In this document: positions 50,537 to 58,108 of the stretch, in pieces
Numbering within the stretch: position 1 is the first letter of the stretch
Layout of the letters: each line of letters begins with the position of its first letter
NCBI GenBank assembly: GCA_964637165.1
Contig: CAZWVI010000006.1
Location: forward strand, 54,760 to 118,759
DNA: 64,000 bases
Origin: CAZWVI01 sp964637165
GTDB lineage: Bacteria > Planctomycetota > UBA1135
Direction: 5' to 3'
Program-made: the position numbers and the translations under genes
The notes under the pieces: model-generated
What the model was told of the DNA's origin: nothing
Seen by the model: only the letters and a program-made list of their open reading frames with translations
Databases searched by the model: none

Positions 50537-51744
50537 TGGCTGCTCGAAAAACTAAAAAGAAAACCACCAAGAAAAAAGCTAGCAAAAAGAAATCTAGCAA
50601 AAGCAAAGCGGTCAGCACCGATCTCGACAAGGCCAAGGCCGAGTTGCGTTTAGTTGCCCTAGATTCGATTCAAGAATCAGCCAAAGATGTTTACAAAGTT
50701 GCCAGTAAAGGTACCTTGCCATCGATGACCATGCCGCAGCGTAATCTTTCAAACGTCACCTACGACAAGAAAACTGGCTACTTTGAAATGGCCGGTAATT
50801 TGAAAACACGCACCTTGGATGTAAATTCAGTCAAGACTTTTGCTCAAACTTTGCGCTTAATGTCGTTGGCCAAGGACATGGTTAGTGATGAAGATTTCGC
50901 GACCAAACGAGAAGCCTATTACGTTTCCAAAAACTGGGGAGACGCCAAGTTCAAGGAGCAACGTGAATCAGATGCGGTGCTTGATGACATCGAAGGCATG
51001 TTCTCACTCAAAGGAATCACTCGTGAAATTTTACGCTTTGTTCCTGAGGAACATGGTGGTTCAGTTGTCGGTGCTTTAACCGTAATTGACCGCGACCCTG
51101 AAACTGGTGACCCGATTCGTTCGGATTGCGCGGCCATGGGTTCGGGCGCCTACACGGTGCCGTCTTCGGTGGACCATTTAGGCTTTGAAACCAGCGCCGA
51201 ATTCATCATTGCAATTGAAACTGGTGGTATGTTCCAACGCCTCAACCACCATCGCTACTGGCGGAATGCTAATTGCATTTTGGTCGAAATGGGAGGCGTG
51301 CCGACCCGCGCGACACGGCGTTTTGTGAGACGCTTGGCCGACGATTTAAAACTTCCGGTTTACGCTTTCGTCGACTGCGATCCTTACGGAATTTGCAACA
51401 TTTACCGCACCCTCAAAGTGGGGTCAGGCGCGGCCGCCCACGTGAATGAAAAGTTCTGCGTGCCGACCGCCACTTTCATGGGGGTGACTCCGCAGGACAT
51501 TATTGACTTTGGCCTTGAAGATGCCACCCACCCGCTGTTGCCGGTTGACATCAAGCGCGCCAAAGATGCCTTAAAGAATGACCCTTTCTTCCAGGCTCAC
51601 CCTAAATGGAAACAGGCCATCAAGCAGATGCTCAAAATGGGAGTGCGTGCTGAGCAGCAGGCTTTTGCCAAATGGGGGCTTAACTTCGTAATCGATGAAT
51701 ATTTGCCTAAAAAGATTAAGGAATCTAAGAAGTTTTTGCCGTAA
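50536..51744 (+). CDS. top6A: DNA topoisomerase VI subunit A (Spo11-related)
   Basis: The protein has 402 residues. It begins with a Lys-rich tail of about 28 residues (AARKTKKKTTKKKAS) that is likely disordered and may bind DNA. The 5Y-CAP domain carries the catalytic Tyr in TKREAYYVSKNWGD (about residues 126-127). The Toprim domain has its Glu in IIAIETGGMFQRL, then GGVPTRATRRFVRRLADDL and the Mg-binding DCDPYGICNIYRTLKVGS (about residues 279-296). It cleaves both DNA strands to form a covalent tyrosyl link and passes duplex DNA, relaxing or decatenating it. A strong terminator follows at 51772. Confidence 0.93.
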   Translation: MAARKTKKKTTKKKASKKKSSKSKAVSTDLDKAKAELRLVALDSIQESAKDVYKVASKGTLPSMTMPQRNLSNVTYDKKTGYFEMAGNLKTRTLDVNSVKTFAQTLRLMSLAKDMVSDEDFATKREAYYVSKNWGDAKFKEQRESDAVLDDIEGMFSLKGITREILRFVPEEHGGSVVGALTVIDRDPETGDPIRSDCAAMGSGAYTVPSSVDHLGFETSAEFIIAIETGGMFQRLNHHRYWRNANCILVEMGGVPTRATRRFVRRLADDLKLPVYAFVDCDPYGICNIYRTLKVGSGAAAHVNEKFCVPTATFMGVTPQDIIDFGLEDATHPLLPVDIKRAKDALKNDPFFQAHPKWKQAIKQMLKMGVRAEQQAFAKWGLNFVIDEYLPKKIKESKKFLP

Positions 51745-51771
51745 ACACCTTTAAGTAAACAACTTACATTC

Positions 51772-51811
51772 GCCGCCAGGCTCCCAACAGGAAGCCTGGC
51801 GGCTTCTTATT
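51772..51811 (+). terminator. Rho-independent terminator of the topoisomerase VI operon
   Basis: GCCGCCAGGCT (51772-51782) and AGCCTGGCGGC (51793-51803) form a perfect 11-bp GC-rich stem with a 10-base loop, followed by TTCTTATT. It lies 27 bp after the top6A stop and separates the topoisomerase genes from the pilus operon. Confidence 0.85.
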
Positions 51812-51839
51812 CAAGCCAGGCGCGGAATTTAGCCGATTA

Positions 51840-51863
51840 GTGGGTGCTGGGTTTTCTACCCAC
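51840..51863 (+). promoter_or_regulatory. Hairpin in the leader of the pilus operon
   Basis: GTGGGT (51840-51845) and ACCCAC (51858-51863) can pair around a 12-base loop, ending 9 bases before the prepilin ATG at 51873. No clear ribosome binding site is visible here. The hairpin may modulate translation of the first gene. Confidence 0.35.
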
Positions 51864-51872
51864 CTCACAAAC

Positions 51873-52373
51873 ATGCACAGCACTCAACAACGTGGCTTTA
51901 CCCTAATCGAAACTCTAATCGTGGTGGCAATCATGATGGTTTTGGCCGGAATGGCGGTCCCGACCTTCAAGGACAGCATTGCTGACGCCGAGGTTGCTTC
52001 GGTAAAGCAAGAATTGCAGCGAGTCCGCACCGCAATTGATTACTACAGTTTTCAGCACCAGAGCCAATTGCCCGGAGACAACGGAAGTGATTGGAATGAA
52101 ACTGCTCTTCGCAGCCAACTTGAAATGGCCACGGACATTGCAGGTAACTGGGCGGTAGTTGGAACTTCTGGCTATCCCTTTGGCCCCTACCTGAGTGAAG
52201 GAATTCCGGCCAACCCGTTCAATTTATTGGACACCGTGTTGGTTACTACCAACAGCGCAAGTTTTCCAACTGCCGATGATTCAACCGGCTGGGTTTACTT
52301 CACAGATTCAGGCGTATTCCGCGCCAACACATTAACCATTACCCCCGACGGCGACGCTGTTTTTAGCCTGTGA
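51873..52373 (+). CDS. Major-pilin-like prepilin (type IV pilin/GspG-like)
   Basis: The ATG at 51873 gives 166 residues starting MHSTQQRGFTLIETLIVVAI, a short basic leader with the cleavage site G/FTLIE including Glu5; a GTG at 51840 would lengthen the leader. After the hydrophobic N-terminal helix comes KQELQRVRTAIDYYSFQHQSQLPGDNG, as in GspG-type pseudopilins. The rest is a small C-terminal domain ending PDGDAVFSL. Prepilin peptidase would remove the leader; the peptidase gene is not in the window. It is the first gene of a 14-gene operon and overlaps the next by GTGA. Confidence 0.85.
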   Translation: MHSTQQRGFTLIETLIVVAIMMVLAGMAVPTFKDSIADAEVASVKQELQRVRTAIDYYSFQHQSQLPGDNGSDWNETALRSQLEMATDIAGNWAVVGTSGYPFGPYLSEGIPANPFNLLDTVLVTTNSASFPTADDSTGWVYFTDSGVFRANTLTITPDGDAVFSL

Positions 52374-52573
52374 GAAATCCCTTCCAAAAACGTCCCATGC
52401 CGGCATTCTTTGCCGCACTTTGTTTCGCAGTTTTGTCGATGTTTGCTTTAAGCGCGCTCGATGAATTTACCGAATCAACTCCAACTGCTGACAGCAAACC
52501 TCGCGTCAGCACTGAAACCGATGCACTGGCACCGGTTGCAGTGAATCACCAACCTAACCGGAAAGGTTCTTGA
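52370..52573 (+). CDS. Small single-span membrane protein in pilus operon
   Basis: The protein has 67 residues from a GTG at 52370 (overlap GTGA). It has a basic N-terminus (MRNPFQKRPMP), one transmembrane segment (AFFAALCFAVLSMFALSAL) and a hydrophilic, Thr/Ala-rich periplasmic tail of about 38 residues. I recognise no family. Precise overlap with the pilin before it and pilM after it (TTGA at 52570) supports it as a real gene. Confidence 0.7.
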   Translation: MRNPFQKRPMPAFFAALCFAVLSMFALSALDEFTESTPTADSKPRVSTETDALAPVAVNHQPNRKGS

Positions 52574-53649
52574 AGTTCATCCCTCATTACTCACCCATCG
52601 CAATTCACTTTGGCGCATTAGACACTCGAATCCTGCAACTAAAAGAAGCTTCGAGTGGTTGGTCCGTTTCTAGTTCGGCTGTCTATGCCGCGCGCGGAAC
52701 TGGTCGGCATTCACAAGCAGCGGCAATGGCCAAACAAGAATTGACGCGCTTAAAACTGCATGGCAAAGATTCGCTGCTGGCTATTAATGGCGCCAGCACT
52801 AGTGTTAACTTGGTACCGATTGAAGCCGATGCACAAAACCGTAAGGAACAATTGCTCCAAGACACCGCTAGCCGAGCAATCCAAGATCCCGAAGGAATTA
52901 GTTATCGCTACTTAGTAATGAACAGTGATGAAAATGCAATGGCGCGTGATGAGTACTTGCTCCTCGCGACTGGTTCTTCAGAACTGCGCCGCACGCAAAA
53001 TGCTGCTGAAGCTTTAGGCTTACGCCCGTGCGGAATTGAAACTAGTGCATTCCCAATTGCGCGCGCGCTGTCGGCAGTAAACAGTGATTTGGAAGACCCT
53101 TGGGGTTTTCTTCACATTGGCTTTAACCATTCACTTTTTGGAATTGTTTGCCAAGGTGAAATTAAATTTTTAAAGCCGATGCAACTAACTGGCGAGGTTC
53201 TGCTGAATCGCTTACAAACCACAATCGCCAACTTTACACCGGTCGAAGCAATTGATAGCACTGATTTGTTCGCACCGGTTGAAGACGACTCTGATGTAGC
53301 GACAATCGATGCCTCAAGCATTGCCTGCATGCATCGCAACGCAGTTGGCCACGCGGTTGAAGTACTTCATGCATTGCGTAGTGAGTCTGAAGGTTTGGCC
53401 CAAGAAATCCGTGCCTGTTTACGGCACTTTGCGACCCGCAACAAGGGAGTACACATGAGCCGCATTGAACTTTGTGGATTTGGTGCGAGTCTTCCCGAAG
53501 TAGAAAACGCTCTTAGTGGCGCGATTTCACTTCCAATTAATTTAGCCAAACCATTTACCGCCCTGGGCATCGATGCCCCCAACGAAGTTCTAGCGGAGGA
53601 GCACATGTGGTGTTCAGCCCTTGGACTTAGCATGCGAGGTTACGAATGA
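52570..53649 (+). CDS. pilM: PilM-like actin-fold assembly protein
   Basis: The protein has 359 residues from a TTG at 52570 (overlap TTGA). The actin-like fold is indicated by PIAIHFGALDTRILQLKEA at the start, AEALGLRPCGIETSAFPIAR, FLHIGFNHSLFGIVCQGEIKFLKPMQL and IELCGFGASLPEVENAL near the end, which correspond to phosphate loops and adenosine region. The phosphate loop is less Gly-rich than in classic PilM, so nucleotide binding is less sure. PilM binds the cytoplasmic tail of PilN and joins the inner-membrane platform to the motor. Identified by sequence and position. Confidence 0.8.
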   Translation: MKFIPHYSPIAIHFGALDTRILQLKEASSGWSVSSSAVYAARGTGRHSQAAAMAKQELTRLKLHGKDSLLAINGASTSVNLVPIEADAQNRKEQLLQDTASRAIQDPEGISYRYLVMNSDENAMARDEYLLLATGSSELRRTQNAAEALGLRPCGIETSAFPIARALSAVNSDLEDPWGFLHIGFNHSLFGIVCQGEIKFLKPMQLTGEVLLNRLQTTIANFTPVEAIDSTDLFAPVEDDSDVATIDASSIACMHRNAVGHAVEVLHALRSESEGLAQEIRACLRHFATRNKGVHMSRIELCGFGASLPEVENALSGAISLPINLAKPFTALGIDAPNEVLAEEHMWCSALGLSMRGYE

Positions 53650-54248
53650 AAACAGCCGATTTTCTGCCAGCAGAAGCGTTTAATGCCCATTTAGAGCGTC
53701 GCCGCACTCCGCGCCGCGCCGCAATTTTATGTGGCTTTGCGGTACTGTGCCTGAGCCTTAGCCAAGCCTTCGCTTGGAATAGTCACGGCCTACAAGGTCA
53801 GGCATTGGATGCCGAACAGCCCGATGAAGATGCATTGGTGGCCGGTGCCCAACTTAACGGTGTTTACCGTGAGATGAGTTACTACGCTGACCGCCTCGAT
53901 CCACTTTGCCAACACTTGTCGGCCCCTACTAGTGGCTGGTTGTTGGCAGGTATTTCTGCCGCTGCTGGCGAAGATGTGTCAATACAAAAGGTTAAGTGGA
54001 GCTACGACGCTAAGAACATGAGCGTCATTGGTCAAGCCGACCCGCAACTTGACTTAATTATTACTTGTCAAGTTAATGGCGATCAAGCCTTGTTGGAACT
54101 TCCGCGGCGCTTGCGGGACTTCACAGCTTACGAAAGTGCCAGCACTGGCCACGTTGAAGTGGTCAAAGATAACGCTGACGCATTACGCGTGGACATCCTG
54201 TTAAAGGGCAACAACGTGCTTTTAGAGAGTATTGGAGCGAAACAATGA
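53646..54248 (+). CDS. pilN: PilN-like inner-membrane assembly protein
   Basis: The protein has 200 residues. A cytoplasmic N-terminus (TADFLPAEAFNAHLERRRTPRR), which would hold the PilM-binding segment, precedes one transmembrane helix (AAILCGFAVLCLSLSQAFAW). The periplasmic part has a short helical region and a small ferredoxin-like domain. Family similarity is weak; the assignment rests on topology, size and place between PilM and PilO. It overlaps both neighbours by ATGA. Confidence 0.7.
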   Translation: MKTADFLPAEAFNAHLERRRTPRRAAILCGFAVLCLSLSQAFAWNSHGLQGQALDAEQPDEDALVAGAQLNGVYREMSYYADRLDPLCQHLSAPTSGWLLAGISAAAGEDVSIQKVKWSYDAKNMSVIGQADPQLDLIITCQVNGDQALLELPRRLRDFTAYESASTGHVEVVKDNADALRVDILLKGNNVLLESIGAKQ

Positions 54249-54790
54249 TTACCCCACATCGAAGTGTTTTCTTTTTAGGCGCAGCGGTAATCCCTGCGGT
54301 TTTCTGGTTTGGCTCTGCAAGCAACTCAATGGAATTGCGCGAAGATGCTTTCACCCGCCTTGCCAATGCCGGACAAGTTGTTGCACAAAACCAATTGAAG
54401 GTGAGCAACAGCAATCAGCTACAAAGCGAATGGAATGAATTAAAACCCTTAGCAAGTCAAGAGCTCGAGAACTTAGATGACGACTTGAATCCAGTGCTTT
54501 TGCAAAAACGTGTGCTGGCAGTTGGTCGGAGCATCGGTTTTGATGTGCGTAGCATCAAACAATTAAACGACACCAGTAAACAAACTCCTGAATGGAGAAT
54601 CGAAGCTGAATCTACATGGGAAAACTTGGTCAGTTTTATTGACCAACTTGAACGCGGTAAATACCGGGTTCGCTTTAATGACGTGGAATTAAAAATGCCA
54701 AGCGATCACTACTCCGATGGCGGCGTAAAGCTGTCTGCAAATTTCACTATCCCGAACATTGGAAATAGTTCAATGGAGGACCAGGGATGA
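54245..54790 (+). CDS. pilO: PilO-like inner-membrane assembly protein
   Basis: The protein has 181 residues. A transmembrane segment (VFFLGAAVIPAVFWFGSA) is followed by a coiled-coil stretch (residues about 27-100) and a C-terminal ferredoxin-like domain (WRIEAESTWENLVSFIDQLERGKYRVRFNDVELKM), the PilO/GspM layout. It would pair with PilN in the platform. The assignment is by topology, a PilO-like motif and gene order. ATGA junctions flank it. Confidence 0.75.
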   Translation: MITPHRSVFFLGAAVIPAVFWFGSASNSMELREDAFTRLANAGQVVAQNQLKVSNSNQLQSEWNELKPLASQELENLDDDLNPVLLQKRVLAVGRSIGFDVRSIKQLNDTSKQTPEWRIEAESTWENLVSFIDQLERGKYRVRFNDVELKMPSDHYSDGGVKLSANFTIPNIGNSSMEDQG

Positions 54791-55377
54791 GCGGCTTAGA
54801 AAACATCAAAAGTGAGCTCAAGCGCAGTAAAGGCAAAGCCTTTGCCCTTGGTGCTTGTGTGCTAATCGCCACCTGGAGTTGGTCGGGAATCTTGTTTGGC
54901 AACGAAAGTGAAGCGGTTGAGAAAACTACTCCAAATACCTCGATTGCTCCACCAATTACCCCAGCTGTGACCCCGACAAGCGACGTAGCCTCCGCTACAC
55001 AAAGCATTAACATCCACAGTTTTGAGATGGCGATAGCTAAATTGAAGACCTGGAAGGGCCCTTTGGGATTGCACCTAGATAAGCCTAAATTGGCTGAAAT
55101 ATCCTCGCCGTCTCCGCAAAAAACCGTCGAAACACCTGTTGAAGACAGTTTTTTAGCCAAGGCTGAGCTTTTATCCCCACCGCGTCTAAGCGGCACTGTT
55201 TTGTTCGAAAACGTCAAATACGCGCTATTTGAGGGGATTCGAGTTCAGGAAGGTGATTATTTTGGCCGATATTTCTTAGAGAGGGTTCGTGCCCGCGAAG
55301 TCGACCTGCTTGATGGCAGCCGACGACTAACTGTGCAACTGAGCTCTGCACCCTCACCCACCCAGAACGTCCAATGA
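54787..55377 (+). CDS. PilP/GspC-like linker protein
   Basis: The protein has 196 residues. One transmembrane helix (FALGACVLIATWSWSGILFG) is followed by a Pro/Thr/Ser-rich linker of about 60 residues and a small beta-rich domain (PPRLSGTVLFENVKYALFEGIRVQEGDYFGRYFLERVRAREVDLLDG). This HR-type fold binds the N0 domain of the secretin, linking inner and outer membranes. The transmembrane anchor instead of a lipobox makes it closer to GspC than to lipoprotein PilP. It sits directly before the secretin gene with an ATGA overlap. Confidence 0.75.
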   Translation: MSGLENIKSELKRSKGKAFALGACVLIATWSWSGILFGNESEAVEKTTPNTSIAPPITPAVTPTSDVASATQSINIHSFEMAIAKLKTWKGPLGLHLDKPKLAEISSPSPQKTVETPVEDSFLAKAELLSPPRLSGTVLFENVKYALFEGIRVQEGDYFGRYFLERVRAREVDLLDGSRRLTVQLSSAPSPTQNVQ

Positions 55378-57050
55378 AAAACCAACACTTGCTAAACACG
55401 ATTCTTGTCAGCACCCTGTGCCTTACTTGGGCACCGGTTTCGTTTGCTCAAGAGGATTCACAATTACCGGCAAGTGAAACGGTGACGATTAACTTCCGTG
55501 ACCAGGACTTGGGATCGGTTTTGGAAATGTTTAGTTCCAACTACGGACTGAACTTAGTTTACGGCCCCGAGGTTTCAGGTTCTGTAAGCATTAACTTGTT
55601 TGACGCACCTGTCCGTGAAGCATTGCAACGCATTCTTGCCGCAAATGGTTTTCACGCTGTTGAAGAGAATGGCTTTCTAATGGTCAAGCCCGCTCATGTT
55701 GAAAATGAGGACGGCGAAATCAGTAGTATCGCAAGCCCTTTTGACCCTGTGGTGATTTACTTAAATCACATTCGCGCGGCAGACTTGTTGCCGATGATTA
55801 GCCCACTCCTCTCTGCTGAGGAAAAAGTCATTACGGGCCCCGAAAGTAATGACAACAGTTTAGGTGATCTAAGCAGCTCAGTTGGCAAAAGCGACGACGC
55901 GGCTCGTGAAATGTTAGTCCTTTATTCTCGCAAAGAAAGTTTGCGAAGAGTTAAAGCCCTAGTCAGCAAACTGGACCTTCCACCAAAACAAGTTTTGGTG
56001 GAGGCCACCATTCTTTCAGTTAGCCTGTCGGACAACGCGTCGCTTGGAGTAGATTTTACCGCCTTAGGTGGCATTGATTTCCAGGCCATGGGTGGTAGCA
56101 CCAATGTAACCGACAGCTTTACTGGAGCTGATGTTGCTGGTAGCCAACTGCAAGATTGGTTACTTGGGTTCAGCCAAACAGGATTCACCAACCCTAGCGA
56201 CAAAGGCCTCCATATGGGCATTTTGCGCAATCAAGTTGGAGTTTTCATTTCAGCCCTCGAAGAAACTGGCAACGCTACGGTTCTGTCAAATCCACAAGTT
56301 TTAACTTTGAATCGGCACGCTGCGCAAGTTTTGGTTGGCCGCAAACTTGGTTACCAAACCACCACCACTACCCAGACTACAACTAGCGAAAACGTTGAAT
56401 TCCTAGAAGTTGGAACTTCTTTAATGTTCCGCCCTTTCATTTCGGATGACGGCTATGTGCGCATGGAAATCCATCCCGAAAATTCAGATGGAGATATCAA
56501 TCCAACAACTGGTCTTCCAGATGAAAGCACCACCGAAGTTACTACCAACATTTTGGTGCGCAGTGGACACACCGTAGTCATTGGTGGCCTGATGGAAAAT
56601 GCAGTTTCAACCGCAACCAGCCAGGTACCTTTACTAGGTTCTCTTCCTTGGATCGGCAATTTATTTAAGACCGAAACTCAAACTGAAGTGCGCAATGAAA
56701 TCATTGTGATGCTAACCCCCCACATCATTGATGATAGTGAGCTTGACTCGCGCGCTGCCGACGCTAAACAGCGATTCGCCGCCGCTCAAGCCAAAGTAGC
56801 ATCATCACACCACGGTTACTTACGACCTTCATACGCACGTCGCATGTACGCCGAAGCAGGAGCTGCGCTCGCCAAAGGTGATTCAGAGCTGGCCCTCGCC
56901 AAGGCTGAATGGGGACTTGCGGCAATGCCGGCTGACCCAGACTTAGCCGCCCTTGCCGAGCACTGTTCGGCTGAATTACGCGATGCCGAGCTTGAGCAAC
57001 GCGAACTTGAAGATGCCGTAAACCTAATCGAGCAAATGGAGAACAAATGA
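55374..57050 (+). CDS. pilQ: Secretin (PilQ/GspD family) with C-terminal helical extension
   Basis: The protein has 558 residues. A signal peptide (LVSTLCLTWAPVSFAQ) is followed by an N0/STN domain (NFRDQDLGSVLEMFSSNYGLNLVYGPEVSG), an N1-type domain (VIYLNHIRAADLLPMISPLL), and the secretin domain (QVLVEATILSVSLSDNASLG, VLSNPQVLTLNRHAAQVLVG, IGGLMENAVSTATSQVPLLGSLPWIGNLFK, EIIVMLTPHII). After about residue 457 come roughly 95 Ala/Glu-rich residues with a TPR-like YAEAGAALAKGDSELALAKAEWGLAAMP and a helical end. Secretins form the outer-membrane gate for pili or secreted substrates. The extension is unusual. Confidence 0.92.
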   Translation: MKNQHLLNTILVSTLCLTWAPVSFAQEDSQLPASETVTINFRDQDLGSVLEMFSSNYGLNLVYGPEVSGSVSINLFDAPVREALQRILAANGFHAVEENGFLMVKPAHVENEDGEISSIASPFDPVVIYLNHIRAADLLPMISPLLSAEEKVITGPESNDNSLGDLSSSVGKSDDAAREMLVLYSRKESLRRVKALVSKLDLPPKQVLVEATILSVSLSDNASLGVDFTALGGIDFQAMGGSTNVTDSFTGADVAGSQLQDWLLGFSQTGFTNPSDKGLHMGILRNQVGVFISALEETGNATVLSNPQVLTLNRHAAQVLVGRKLGYQTTTTTQTTTSENVEFLEVGTSLMFRPFISDDGYVRMEIHPENSDGDINPTTGLPDESTTEVTTNILVRSGHTVVIGGLMENAVSTATSQVPLLGSLPWIGNLFKTETQTEVRNEIIVMLTPHIIDDSELDSRAADAKQRFAAAQAKVASSHHGYLRPSYARRMYAEAGAALAKGDSELALAKAEWGLAAMPADPDLAALAEHCSAELRDAELEQRELEDAVNLIEQMENK

Positions 57051-58108
57051 TTCGTTCCCTGACACTTTTAATAATGTTGGCGCTGGCTTCATGCAGTACC
57101 ACCACCAGTATCGAAAAAAGCACTCCGACCATTTCAGGTGGCGAGGTGATTGATGGCGACAATTGGCGTGAATCGCGCGGAGATGTGTTGCGCACTTTCG
57201 CATGGCGGGCCCTTGAAAAAGGTCTCTCTGAAGAAGCCACTGGCTATCTTCAAGAAGCATGCGAACTTGATCCTGAAGACGCGTCAAGTCACGCGGCCTT
57301 AGCGCGCATCATGTTGGCAGGTGGACAAAGTCGCAAGGCCTTAGTGTTTGCAGAACGCGCAGTGATGGTTGCCCCTGAACAGCTTGAATGTCAATTAGTT
57401 TGGGCCGCATCACTCTCAGAAAATCAGCGCGATGAAGAAGCTAACGCAGTTTTGGAAATGGCTTGGGAGAATGGCATGCAAAGCCCCGAAGTGGCCCGTG
57501 CCTTAATCACCTACTACTCTGCCAACAACCAACAAAGTCAAGCTAACGATTTTGTACAAACAATGTTGGCCGACAACCCGGAAGACGCCCAAGCGTGGGC
57601 AGCGGCTGGCGACCTTTACTTAGCTGAAGGACAACTAGAAGCGGCCGCAACTGCTTACACCGAAGCACTCGAGCGCGATCCAGCAATACCAGCGCCAAGT
57701 GTTTTGGAATCGCGTTTAGGAACCGCCATGCGTGATGTTGACCCAGTTCTTAGTGCCGCGATGCTCGCCGAACAGAACAACGATCTTGTCGGTGCCGAAC
57801 GTCTTTATCGTTTTTTGGTAAATAATGAACGAGCCGACAGCCATGTGATTGCCGGTTTAGCTCGTGTTCTATGGGCTAACAAAAAGTCTGACCAAGCTCA
57901 AACAGTGCTTAACAAGATTCAAGTTGACCAAAGAAATTGGCGCGAGCATTTGCTTCAGGCCAAGCTTGACATTGGACGTAAGCGTTGGAGTGCCGCCAAG
58001 GGTGCATTACTAATCGCGTTACAAGAGCGTCCAGGCTTGCGCGCAGCTGAATTATTGTTGGGGCTATGTAACCGCAACATAACTGGAGTTGTTGTTAATG
58101 AGCATTAA
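57047..58108 (+). CDS. TPR lipoprotein of the pilus/secretion operon
   Basis: The protein has 353 residues. The signal peptide ends in the lipobox MLALASCS. TPR repeats fill the rest: YLQEACELDPEDASSHAALARIML, ALVFAERAVMVAPEQLECQLVW, WAAAGDLYLAEGQLEAAATAYTEALERDP and LVGAERLYRFLVNNERA among them. TPR lipoproteins such as PilF/PilW act as pilotins that help secretins assemble. Its place right after the secretin makes that role likely, but it is longer than PilF. It overlaps the ATPase by 11 bp. Confidence 0.8.
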   Translation: MIRSLTLLIMLALASCSTTTSIEKSTPTISGGEVIDGDNWRESRGDVLRTFAWRALEKGLSEEATGYLQEACELDPEDASSHAALARIMLAGGQSRKALVFAERAVMVAPEQLECQLVWAASLSENQRDEEANAVLEMAWENGMQSPEVARALITYYSANNQQSQANDFVQTMLADNPEDAQAWAAAGDLYLAEGQLEAAATAYTEALERDPAIPAPSVLESRLGTAMRDVDPVLSAAMLAEQNNDLVGAERLYRFLVNNERADSHVIAGLARVLWANKKSDQAQTVLNKIQVDQRNWREHLLQAKLDIGRKRWSAAKGALLIALQERPGLRAAELLLGLCNRNITGVVVNEH

